DNA from: Flavobacterium sp. ACN2
Lineage (GTDB): Bacteria; Bacteroidota; Bacteroidia; Flavobacteriales; Flavobacteriaceae
Length of the DNA stretch: 64,000 nucleotides
Assembly: GCF_002303885.1 (NCBI RefSeq)
Contig: NZ_MRCM01000008.1
Coordinates: 62,001-126,000, forward strand
Direction: 5' to 3'
Positions within the stretch are counted from its first letter, which is position 1, and each line of letters begins with the position of its first letter. This document shows positions 51,956 through 59,014 of the stretch, piece by piece. Below the pieces are notes generated by a model. The model saw only the letters and a list, made by a program, of their open reading frames with translations, did not search any database and was not told the origin of the DNA. Both the position numbers and the translations under genes were made by a program.

Positions 51956-54730
51956 TTATCTGAATAAATTTTTATCGAATACCATTCTAATTGCATCTGC
52001 ATGACGACGTTTTGCACGTGTGTAGCTTCCAGACGCTGGAGCAGAATATGCTTTTAATGAAGCCAATCTCCATTTTACAAGATCAAAGTTCATTAACATA
52101 AAGCTGTAAGCTCCCATGTTTTTAGGCTCTTCTTGTGCCCAAACATAATCGTCAGCATTTGGATATTGTGCAATAATTTCTTTGATTTGATCTACAGGGA
52201 AAGGGAATAATTGTTCGATACGAACCACTGCAACATCATTTCTTCCGTTGTTTTCTCTTTCTGCTACGATATCATAGTAGAATTTACCTGTAACAAAAAC
52301 TAAAGTTTTTACACCTTTTTTGTCTACTGTATTATCATCAATTGTTTCTTGGAAACTTCCGCTTGCAATTTCTTCAACTGTAGATACACATCTTGGATCA
52401 CGCAATAAACTTTTTGGAGAGAAAACTACCAATGGTTTACGGAAATTCGTTTTCATTTGTCTTCTTAATAAGTGGAAGAAGTTAGCTGGCGTTGTACAAT
52501 CAGCAACATACATGTTGTGTCTTGCGCAAAGCTGTAAATAACGTTCCATTCTTGCAGAAGAGTGTTCTGCACCTTGACCTTCATATCCGTGAGGCAATAA
52601 TAAAACAATACCATTTTGGTTGTTCCATTTGTCTTCACCACAAGAAATGTATTGGTCAATCATGATTTGAGCACCGTTAGAGAAGTCTCCAAATTGTGCT
52701 TCCCAAATTGTTAAGGCTTTTGGGTTTGCTAATGCATATCCATAATCAAAACCTAAAACTCCATATTCTGATAAAAGTGAATTGAATACGCCAAAGTTTC
52801 CTTTTTTGTTTTCAATAGCGTTCAATAAGATTACCTCTTCTTCAGAATCTTCTACTTTTACAACAGCATGACGGTGAGAGAATGTACCACGCTCAACATC
52901 TTGACCAGAAATACGAACGTCAAATCCTTCTGTTAAAAGCGAACCGTAAGCTAGTGCTTCTGCAGTTCCCCAATCGATGGTATTGTTATCGTAACCAGAT
53001 TTTCTGTCTGTAACAATTTTACTTATTTTGTTGATAAACTTTTTGTCTTCTGGTAAAGTTGAGATTGTCTTAATGATAGAATCTAATCCTTCTTTAGCAA
53101 AAGTAGTATCAACTTTTTGAAGCATTTGAGTATCTGTTACTTGAACAAATCCGTCCCATTCGTTTTTCATGAATGGAGTAATGATTGTTAAGTCTTTTTT
53201 ACGTGAAGCTTCTAAGTTTTCTTCTAAAGCAGATTTGTATTGTTTTTCTAAAGCATTAACATAAGATGCATCGATTACACCGTCAGAAAGTAATTTATCT
53301 GCGTAGATGTCTCTTGGGTTTTTATGTTTAGCAATGATTTTGTATAAAACAGGTTGTGTGAAACGAGGTTCGTCACCTTCATTATGTCCGTATTTTCTAT
53401 ATCCTAATAAGTCAATAAATACGTCACGTCCAAATTGCATTCTGTAGTCTAATGCAAAAGATACAGCGTGTACAACAGCTTCTGCATCATCAGCATTTAC
53501 GTGTAATACTGGAGAAAGGGTTACTTTAGCAACGTCTGTACAATAAGTAGAAGAACGAGCGTCTAAGTAGTTTGTTGTAAATCCAACTTGGTTGTTAATT
53601 ACGATGTGGATTGTTCCTCCAGTTTTGTAACCATCAAGTTGAGCCATCTGAATGATTTCATATAAAATACCTTGACCTGCAATTGCAGCATCTCCGTGTA
53701 CTGCGATTGGCAATACTTTAGAGAAATCGTCAGCATAGTATTTATCTTGTTTAGCTCTTGTGATACCTTCAATTACAGCTCCAACAGTTTCTAAGTGAGA
53801 AGGGTTTGGTGCTAAATTGATGTTGATGCTTTTTCCAGATCTTGTTTTTTTGTCGGCAGTAAGGCCTAAGTGGTATTTTACGTCACCGTCAAAATATTCT
53901 TGATCGTAATCTTTACCGTCAAACTCACCAAAGATATCTTGAGTAGATTTTCCGAAGATGTTTGCCAAAACGTTCAAACGACCACGGTGAGCCATTCCCA
54001 TTACGAATTGTTCAACACCTTTTTCAGCAGCTTGCTCGATCAAAGCATCTAAAGCTGGGATGATAGATTCTCCTCCTTCTAATGAGAAACGTTTTTGTCC
54101 AACATATTTAGTATGAAGGAAGTTTTCAAAAGAAACAGCTTCGTTTAATTTATTTAAGATTGTTTTCTTTTCTTCTGTAGAGAAATTTGGCTGATTAACA
54201 TTTACAGCCAATTTGTCCTGAATCCATTTTACAACACCAGGATTTCTAATGTACATATATTCAATACCGATATGCTGGCAGTAAATAGCTTTAAGACGAT
54301 TTACGATATCTTGTAAAGAAGAAGGCGCCATGCCGATTGTTTGAGCAGCATCAAAAACAGTTGAAAGGTCAGCTGTAGATAATCCGAAGTTTTCAATATC
54401 CAAAGTTGGAGATGAAGTTCTACGATCACGAACAGGATTTGTTTTTGTGAATAAATGCCCGCGCGTACGGTATCCGTCAATTAATTTTAGAACGTTGAAT
54501 TCTTTCTTTAGTTTTTCTGAAACTTGACTGTAATCTGTGTTGTCGCTAGTCACGTACTCAACAATCGTTTGCACAGGGTTTTCGTCGTTATAAGTTGTTT
54601 GTCCAAAGTCAAAACCTTGAAAGAAACTTCTCCAGCTAGGCTCAACGCTGTCTGGGTTAACTAAATACTGATCGTATAATTGTGCAAAAAACTCGGTATG
54701 CGCTGCGTTTAAAAATGAAAACCTATCCAT
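51956..54730 (-). CDS. sucA: 2-oxoglutarate dehydrogenase E1 component
   Basis: 924 aa, full length. Thiamine-diphosphate enzyme that decarboxylates 2-oxoglutarate. N-terminal motif LNAAHTEFFAQLYDQYLVNP; central VMGMAHRGRLNVLANIFGK; ThDP/Mg site with HGDAAIAGQGILYE and later NNQVGFTT; the C-terminal transketolase-like part has LPHGYEGQGAEHSSAR and YVWAQEEPKNMGAY. The start MDRFSFLNAAH is the family norm. TACTTTTG at 54775-54768 is a possible -7 element. Its promoter region is shared with the divergent beta-barrel gene and holds an inverted repeat. Confidence 0.98.
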   Translation of the reverse strand: MDRFSFLNAAHTEFFAQLYDQYLVNPDSVEPSWRSFFQGFDFGQTTYNDENPVQTIVEYVTSDNTDYSQVSEKLKKEFNVLKLIDGYRTRGHLFTKTNPVRDRRTSSPTLDIENFGLSTADLSTVFDAAQTIGMAPSSLQDIVNRLKAIYCQHIGIEYMYIRNPGVVKWIQDKLAVNVNQPNFSTEEKKTILNKLNEAVSFENFLHTKYVGQKRFSLEGGESIIPALDALIEQAAEKGVEQFVMGMAHRGRLNVLANIFGKSTQDIFGEFDGKDYDQEYFDGDVKYHLGLTADKKTRSGKSININLAPNPSHLETVGAVIEGITRAKQDKYYADDFSKVLPIAVHGDAAIAGQGILYEIIQMAQLDGYKTGGTIHIVINNQVGFTTNYLDARSSTYCTDVAKVTLSPVLHVNADDAEAVVHAVSFALDYRMQFGRDVFIDLLGYRKYGHNEGDEPRFTQPVLYKIIAKHKNPRDIYADKLLSDGVIDASYVNALEKQYKSALEENLEASRKKDLTIITPFMKNEWDGFVQVTDTQMLQKVDTTFAKEGLDSIIKTISTLPEDKKFINKISKIVTDRKSGYDNNTIDWGTAEALAYGSLLTEGFDVRISGQDVERGTFSHRHAVVKVEDSEEEVILLNAIENKKGNFGVFNSLLSEYGVLGFDYGYALANPKALTIWEAQFGDFSNGAQIMIDQYISCGEDKWNNQNGIVLLLPHGYEGQGAEHSSARMERYLQLCARHNMYVADCTTPANFFHLLRRQMKTNFRKPLVVFSPKSLLRDPRCVSTVEEIASGSFQETIDDNTVDKKGVKTLVFVTGKFYYDIVAERENNGRNDVAVVRIEQLFPFPVDQIKEIIAQYPNADDYVWAQEEPKNMGAYSFMLMNFDLVKWRLASLKAYSAPASGSYTRAKRRHADAIRMVFDKNLFR

Positions 54731-54801
54731 AATATGAGTGAATATACTTTTTTGTTATATAGAAAGGCAAAAGTACAACAATCACATTTATTTAAATCTT
54801 T

Positions 54802-54825
54802 TTTTTACGTACTTTTACGTAAAAA
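54802..54825. promoter_or_regulatory. Inverted repeat in the sucA / beta-barrel intergenic region
   Basis: Arms TTTTTACGTA (54802-54811) and TACGTAAAAA (54816-54825) with a 4-nt spacer, in the 117-bp gap between divergent genes. The placement suits an operator acting on one or both promoters. No cognate regulator can be named. Confidence 0.45.
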
Positions 54826-54847
54826 TTTGTTAAAATAAACGTTAACT

Positions 54848-55399
54848 ATGAATAAAATTCAATTTTCAATCGATTGCAGATATTTTTTTGTGATTTTGAC
54901 TGTCTTATTTTCAAGTTATAGTATTGCACAACAAAAATATGTCATTGACAACAGTAGCCATTTTTGGGACAAAGTTCAATTTGGAGGCGGTTTAGGTCTC
55001 GGATTTGGTTCAGGATATACCAATATCTCTGTAATGCCAAGTGCCATTTACAATATCAACGAAGTTGTAGCTGTAGGAACAGGTCTTCAATTCGGTTATT
55101 TGTATCAAAAAAATTATTACGAATCTTTCGTTTGGGGAGGAAGCCTTATCGGTCTTGTGAATCCGATTCCTGAAATCCAATTATCAGCGGAATTAGAACA
55201 GGTAAGAGTTGATACTCAATATGAAGCCACTTACAACTTCCCATCGTATTCAGATAGTTATTGGAATACTGCGTTATATTTAGGAGCAGGTTACCGAACA
55301 AAAAATGTAACAATTGGAGCGCGTTACGATGTTCTATATGATCCTAATAAAAGTCTTTATGGCTCTGGATTTATGCCTTTTGTGAGAGTGTATTTCTAA
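54848..55399 (+). CDS. Small outer-membrane beta-barrel protein
   Basis: 183 aa. Hydrophobic signal region (FFVILTVLFSSYSIAQ), then alternating beta-strands (VQFGGGLGLGFGSGYTNISV, AVGTGLQFGYLYQ, TALYLGAGYRTKNVTIGARY) and a C-terminal FMPFVRVYF ending in aromatic Phe, all typical of an eight-stranded barrel. Homologues near sucA are sometimes labelled alpha-ketoglutarate decarboxylase; nothing in this sequence supports an enzymatic role, so that label would be a carry-over from the neighbour. Divergent from sucA. Confidence 0.8.
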   Translation: MNKIQFSIDCRYFFVILTVLFSSYSIAQQKYVIDNSSHFWDKVQFGGGLGLGFGSGYTNISVMPSAIYNINEVVAVGTGLQFGYLYQKNYYESFVWGGSLIGLVNPIPEIQLSAELEQVRVDTQYEATYNFPSYSDSYWNTALYLGAGYRTKNVTIGARYDVLYDPNKSLYGSGFMPFVRVYF

Positions 55400-55400
55400 A

Positions 55401-55440
55401 GTTGCTAAGGTGCTGAGTTGCTAAGATTCTAAGTTTTAAA
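55401..55440. repeat. Octamer-phased degenerate repeat
   Basis: Five 8-bp units in register: GTTGCTAA, GGTGCTGA, GTTGCTAA, GATTCTAA, GTTTTAAA, filling the gap between the beta-barrel gene and the lipoprotein gene. Confidence 0.75.
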
Positions 55441-55449
55441 TGCAGAAAT

Positions 55450-56010
55450 TTGAAGAAATTTATTTTTATAATTACGGTAATTATACTTTTAGGTTGTAAT
55501 TCTAAGAAACCAGATAGCAATGGAGAAAAGATGGTAAAAAAAGAATTACGACCTTTTTTTGATTCTGATGAAATCGATCATTATTATATTGATTTCAAAA
55601 GTGATTTCGAACATTTATCCAAGGATAATGATTTACAGGTAGAAAAGAAAAAAGAATTCTCAAGCTTTTTTTATTGGTATTATCCAAATACTGTTGAAAA
55701 AGATTTTGAGAATCTGTTGTTGAAATATGATTATAAAAAATCGAAATTATCAAGTAAACAACAAAGACAAATTCAAGACGTATTCAGTGAAAAAGATTCT
55801 ATTCAGACTAATGAATTTGCTTGTATCCCTGAATATCGTGATGTTTTTATTTTTAAAAAGAAAAAAAAGACAATCGGAATAGCAAAGATTTGCTTTAAAT
55901 GTTATCGTTTCCAAATTATTGGAAGTGAAATTGATACACAGTATTTTGGACTTTGGAGTGAATTAGATAAGCTACACAATATCGTTCGTTCCAATGAGAA
56001 AAAAACTTAG
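55450..56010 (+). CDS. Lipoprotein of unknown function, TTG start
   Basis: 186 aa starting at TTG (LKKFIFIITVIILLGC), which directly precedes a textbook lipoprotein signal with lipobox ILLGC (Cys16); the nearby ATG at 55440 is in another frame. The mature part is charged and has no recognised domain; features include DHYYIDFKSDFEHLSKDND, a run of lysines (KKKKKT) and two cysteines in ICFKCYRFQ. Lipid anchoring in the inner or outer membrane is expected. The only distinctive context is the beta-barrel gene upstream on the same strand. Confidence 0.7.
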   Translation: MKKFIFIITVIILLGCNSKKPDSNGEKMVKKELRPFFDSDEIDHYYIDFKSDFEHLSKDNDLQVEKKKEFSSFFYWYYPNTVEKDFENLLLKYDYKKSKLSSKQQRQIQDVFSEKDSIQTNEFACIPEYRDVFIFKKKKKTIGIAKICFKCYRFQIIGSEIDTQYFGLWSELDKLHNIVRSNEKKT

Positions 56011-56026
56011 TCCCGAAGCTTCGGGA
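56011..56026. repeat. Palindrome TCCCGAAGCTTCGGGA after the lipoprotein gene
   Basis: Perfect 16-bp palindrome starting at the base after the TAG stop. It belongs with the similar cores at 40,404-40,419 and 51,916-51,929. No U-run follows, so it is a weak terminator at best. Confidence 0.65.
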
Positions 56027-56051
56027 TATTATTTCAGAACCTTAGAATCTT

Positions 56052-56405
56052 TTATTTGTAATAATTTCTAAACCAAACCTTTTGCCATTCTCTTTTTAAA
56101 ATCAAGAAAGCGACTTGTTCAGCTAGAATCACCAAATCAGATCCGTCAAGACTTTTTATTTCATTTTCGGGAACGTCAATAATGTAAAGCAGATTTAAAT
56201 ATTCAGCAAATTTGTATTGAATCATTCGGTAGATTTTTTCGTGAAGCTGAATTTTTAATTCGTCAGGCGAAATGCTTAATGGAAAGTCAATTCCTTCATT
56301 CGCCAAATTAAAATCCTTGTTAATCTGCTCAATAAGATTCAAATATAAAGTCTCTGCCTGCGCTTGCGCTAATAATGATTCGGTATTTACGGGTGCTACA
56401 AACAT
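56052..56405 (-). CDS. Conserved small protein of unknown function
   Basis: 117 aa, soluble, helical, no signal peptide. Features: MFVAPVNTESLLAQAQAETL, FPLSISPDELKIQLHEKIYR, and a C-terminal basic/aromatic REWQKVWFRNYYK. No family recognised. It lies 46 bp after the polyprenyl synthetase gene on the same strand, separated by a heptamer repeat, so co-transcription is likely. Confidence 0.65.
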   Translation of the reverse strand: MFVAPVNTESLLAQAQAETLYLNLIEQINKDFNLANEGIDFPLSISPDELKIQLHEKIYRMIQYKFAEYLNLLYIIDVPENEIKSLDGSDLVILAEQVAFLILKREWQKVWFRNYYK

Positions 56406-56407
56406 GT

Positions 56408-56442
56408 GATTTTAGATTTTAGATTGCTGATTGTAGATTTTT
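56408..56442. repeat. Heptamer-phased repeat
   Basis: Five 7-bp units: GATTTTA, GATTTTA, GATTGCT, GATTGTA, GATTTTT, filling the gap between the polyprenyl synthetase gene and the small conserved gene. Unit type matches the nuo arrays. Confidence 0.75.
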
Positions 56443-56451
56443 TTCTGAATA

Positions 56452-57426
56452 CTAAACTTTACGTCCCATTAAATTTTCTCCGAAAGTCCTCAAAACGTTT
56501 TTCTTTTCACCGCTGATTTCCATTTTTTCTAATGTTTCAAAAGCTTTAAAAGTGTACATTTCAATTGCTTCCTGAGTGGATTTTGATGCTCCAGATTGAT
56601 TAAAAATTGCTTTGGCAGTTTCTATTTTTTCTACATTATCTTCTAGCTGAAGCGTAAACAATTTTTCTAATTCTGAAGCTTTTTCGTCAGTAGAAAATTC
56701 TAATGCTTTTAGATACAAATACGTTTTTTTATTTTCAATAATATCTCCTCCTACTTGTTTTCCAAAAGTTTCAGGATCTCCAAAAGCATCCAAATAATCA
56801 TCTTGAAGCTGGAAGGCCAATCCTAAATTCAATCCGAAATCATAAATTAAATCGGCTTCTTTTTCAGAAGTTTTAGATACAATTGCTCCCATTTTCATGG
56901 CAGCTGCAACCAAAACAGCTGTTTTGTATTCAATCATTTTAAGGTATTGGGGAATTGTAACATCTTTACGAGTTTCAAAATCTACATCCCACTGCTGTCC
57001 TTCGCAAACTTCAAGCGCTGTTTTGCTGAATAATTTGGCTAGGTTCCTAAAAACAGTTGGTTCATACTGTTCAAAATATTGATAAGCCAAAATAAGCATG
57101 GCATCTCCAGAAAGAATTCCGGTGTTTAAATCCCATTTTTCATGTACGGTAACTTGTCCTCTTCTCAAAGGCGCATCATCCATAATGTCATCATGAACCA
57201 GCGAAAAGTTATGAAAAACTTCCACCGCCATTGCTGCCGGAAGCGCAATCGAATAATCAGTATCAAAAACCTCTGCGGCCATTAAAGTTAAAACAGGACG
57301 GATGCGTTTTCCGCCAAGTCCTAAAATATATTCTATAGGCTCGTAAAGATTTTTAGGCTCTTTATGTATGTTTTGGCTTTGAAGATAATTGATGAAAAAA
57401 TCTTGGTACTGACTTATATCGTGCAT
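56452..57426 (-). CDS. Polyprenyl diphosphate synthase (trans type)
   Basis: 324 aa. It condenses isopentenyl diphosphate with an allylic primer. First aspartate-rich motif DDIMDD (79-84) in SLVHDDIMDDAPLRRGQ, second motif DDYLD (209-213) in FQLQDDYLDAFGD, and GGKRIRP at 38-44 for IPP binding. The first motif is DDxxD without the two-residue insertion found in bacterial FPP synthases (DDxxxxD), so a GGPP or longer product is more likely than FPP. Likely uses are carotenoid/flexirubin-related or menaquinone side-chain precursors (inference). It has its own promoter. Confidence 0.92.
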   Translation of the reverse strand: MHDISQYQDFFINYLQSQNIHKEPKNLYEPIEYILGLGGKRIRPVLTLMAAEVFDTDYSIALPAAMAVEVFHNFSLVHDDIMDDAPLRRGQVTVHEKWDLNTGILSGDAMLILAYQYFEQYEPTVFRNLAKLFSKTALEVCEGQQWDVDFETRKDVTIPQYLKMIEYKTAVLVAAAMKMGAIVSKTSEKEADLIYDFGLNLGLAFQLQDDYLDAFGDPETFGKQVGGDIIENKKTYLYLKALEFSTDEKASELEKLFTLQLEDNVEKIETAKAIFNQSGASKSTQEAIEMYTFKAFETLEKMEISGEKKNVLRTFGENLMGRKV

Positions 57427-57448
57427 AATGAATTCTGATTTCGAGGCT

Positions 57449-57477
57449 CAAAGATACAATTCAAATATGAATTTCAA
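57449..57477 (-). promoter_or_regulatory. Promoter of the polyprenyl synthase gene
   Basis: Minus strand TTG (57477-57475), 18-nt spacer, TATCTTTG (57456-57449), 23 bp before the start codon. Confidence 0.65.
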
Positions 57478-57568
57478 TTATTGAAATGATTAAAAGCTCT
57501 TTAAAGAATTAGAAAGGGTTCTTAACCATTCTCATTTCTAAGATGTTAAAATTTTTTCTAAAAAACTT

Positions 57569-57596
57569 GGAAACTTTTTTGGTATTTAGAGTTTCC
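57569..57596. promoter_or_regulatory. Operator A: GGAAACT-N14-AGTTTCC on the yceI promoter
   Basis: Half-sites 57569-57575 and 57590-57596. The site spans the -33 TTG and ends 4 bp before the -7 element. The same 28-bp architecture recurs at 57621 and 58261; half-sites start 21 bp apart, two helical turns. The likely binder is the TetR protein encoded at 58,323. Confidence 0.8.
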
Positions 57597-57608
57597 TGTC
57601 TATATTTG
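57579..57608 (+). promoter_or_regulatory. Promoter of the yceI-like gene
   Basis: TTG (57579-57581), 19-nt spacer, TATATTTG (57601-57608). It is overlapped by operator A and followed by operator B near the start of transcription. Confidence 0.75.
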
Positions 57609-57620
57609 CAGCGTTATAAT

Positions 57621-57648
57621 GGAAACTAAGAACACTGTAAAAGTTTCC
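57621..57648. promoter_or_regulatory. Operator B: GGAAACT-N14-AGTTTCC in the yceI leader
   Basis: Half-sites 57621-57627 and 57642-57648, extended to TGGAAACT...AGTTTCCA. It lies just downstream of the expected transcription start, a position suited to repression by road-block or by cooperation with operator A 52 bp away. Confidence 0.8.
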
Positions 57649-57692
57649 ATAAGAGTTTGAATGATTTATAAACTCAATTAAATCAAGTATTT

Positions 57693-58214
57693 ATGAAAAC
57701 AAAATGGACCTTAGATTCTAGTCAGTCAGATGTTTTATTAGAAATGAGAAGATCGAGAACTGCTTATATGGGTGGAAGCACAAATAAATTTGATGGTTAT
57801 GTAAACATTGAAGATAATGAGATTGAAGATGCTTCGGTTGAATTCTCTTTGGATATCAATAACAAAAATGAAAGTTTCCAATCTATAGATGCTTATTTAC
57901 AGCTTCAAGACTTTTTTGAAGAAGATGAGCATCCAATTATTAGCTTCAAATCGACTTCATTTCAAAAAGTAAATCAGAATATCAATTTCTTCAAAGGAGA
58001 TTTAACCATAAAAGATATTACAAGAGTAGTTGAATTGGATGCTGAATTTCTAGGAGAAAATATATATAACGGAGAAAAGAAAGTAGCTTTTGAAATTAAA
58101 GGAAACATCAAACGAGAAGACTTTGGTTTAGATTTTAGCTCTTTTAATCATTCTTCTGGCGCCGCTTTGGGTAAAGACATCAAACTTATAGCAAATTTAG
58201 AATTTAGCATATAA
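57693..58214 (+). CDS. YceI family protein (cytoplasmic type)
   Basis: 173 aa, a lipocalin-like barrel family that binds amphiphilic or isoprenoid molecules. Signatures: TKWTLDSSQSDVLLEMRRSR, FSLDINNKNESFQSIDAYLQ, HPIISFKSTSFQKV and GNIKREDFGLDFSSFNHSSG. No signal peptide, unlike many YceI proteins, so it should act in the cytoplasm. Two TetR-type operators sit on its promoter, tying it to the efflux system downstream; it could bind the same lipophilic compound that the pump exports (inference). Confidence 0.88.
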   Translation: MKTKWTLDSSQSDVLLEMRRSRTAYMGGSTNKFDGYVNIEDNEIEDASVEFSLDINNKNESFQSIDAYLQLQDFFEEDEHPIISFKSTSFQKVNQNINFFKGDLTIKDITRVVELDAEFLGENIYNGEKKVAFEIKGNIKREDFGLDFSSFNHSSGAALGKDIKLIANLEFSI

Positions 58215-58260
58215 ATCTTACTAAAAGAATAAATTAATGTAAAATTATTACAAAAATATC

Positions 58261-58288
58261 GGAAACTATTTTTTTGATTTTAGTTTCC
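58261..58288. promoter_or_regulatory. Operator C: GGAAACT-N14-AGTTTCC on the tetR promoter
   Basis: Half-sites 58261-58267 and 58282-58288, ending 4 bp before the -7 element, exactly as operator A does on the yceI promoter. This implies autoregulation of the tetR-efflux unit. Confidence 0.82.
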
Positions 58289-58300
58289 AAAGTATATTTG
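58274..58300 (+). promoter_or_regulatory. Promoter of the tetR-efflux unit
   Basis: TTG (58274-58276), 16-nt spacer, TATATTTG (58293-58300), 22 bp before the tetR ATG. The TTG is inside operator C. Confidence 0.7.
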
Positions 58301-58322
58301 TAAGGCAATTCGAGAATTTAAA

Positions 58323-58922
58323 ATGAAAGAGAAGATTATAGCAAAAGCAAGCGAGTTATTTTTAAAGCTTGGTTTTAAAAGTGTTACAATGGATGATATT
58401 GCAGGTGAAATGTGTATTTCGAAAAAAACGATTTACAAATATTTCTGCAACAAAGAAGTTTTGATTGAGGAAAGCACATCATTAGTTCATGGCCAAGTGC
58501 ACGAAATCATGGACACGATTATAGCAAAGAATTATAACGCTATTCATGAGAATTTTGAGATTAGAGAAATGTTTCGTGATATGTTTAAAAACAACATTGA
58601 CACTTCGCCAATCTATCAGTTGAAAAAACACTATCCAGAGATTTATCAAAACATTTTGTCTTTTGAAATTGATCAGTGTACGCAACTTTTTAGAGAAAAT
58701 ATCGAAAAAGGAATTCGTGAAGGCCTATATAGAAGTGATTTAAATGTAGAGGTATATGTTAAGTTTTATTACACTCTAGTTTTTCATATAAACGAAAATA
58801 CGGTTTCTGAAAGTGAAGCGCAAAGAATAGAGTTGGAGGCCTTGGAGTATCATACTCGTGCAATGGCAACCGAAAAAGGAGTAGAGGAATTAGAAAAGCA
58901 ATTAAAAAAAATAAATAATTAA
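58323..58922 (+). CDS. TetR/AcrR family transcriptional repressor
   Basis: 199 aa. N-terminal helix-turn-helix (about 20-45: VTMDDIAGEMCISKKTIYKYF) preceded by KASELFLKLGFKS, the standard TetR head. The C-terminal ligand/dimer domain is variable and gives no hint of the ligand. It probably binds the three GGAAACT-N14-AGTTTCC sites, one of them on its own promoter. Directly downstream are TolC, HlyD and RND pump genes on the same strand, so it most likely controls the pump by read-through from its own promoter. Confidence 0.94.
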   Translation: MKEKIIAKASELFLKLGFKSVTMDDIAGEMCISKKTIYKYFCNKEVLIEESTSLVHGQVHEIMDTIIAKNYNAIHENFEIREMFRDMFKNNIDTSPIYQLKKHYPEIYQNILSFEIDQCTQLFRENIEKGIREGLYRSDLNVEVYVKFYYTLVFHINENTVSESEAQRIELEALEYHTRAMATEKGVEELEKQLKKINN

Positions 58923-58934
58923 TTATCCAAATTG

Positions 58935-58977
58935 TCGTCATTTTATTCTGGGAGAGTTGTAAAAGAGGAAATGACGA
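58935..58977 (+). other. Inverted repeat between tetR and tolC
   Basis: TCGTCATTT (58935-58943) and AAATGACGA (58969-58977), 25 nt apart, within the 92-bp gap. It could form a stem in the mRNA that modulates read-through from tetR into the pump genes, or bind a further regulator. Confidence 0.4.
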
Positions 58978-59014
58978 TGCCATCTCAAATTTTTAAAATA
59001 AATAGTAACTACTT

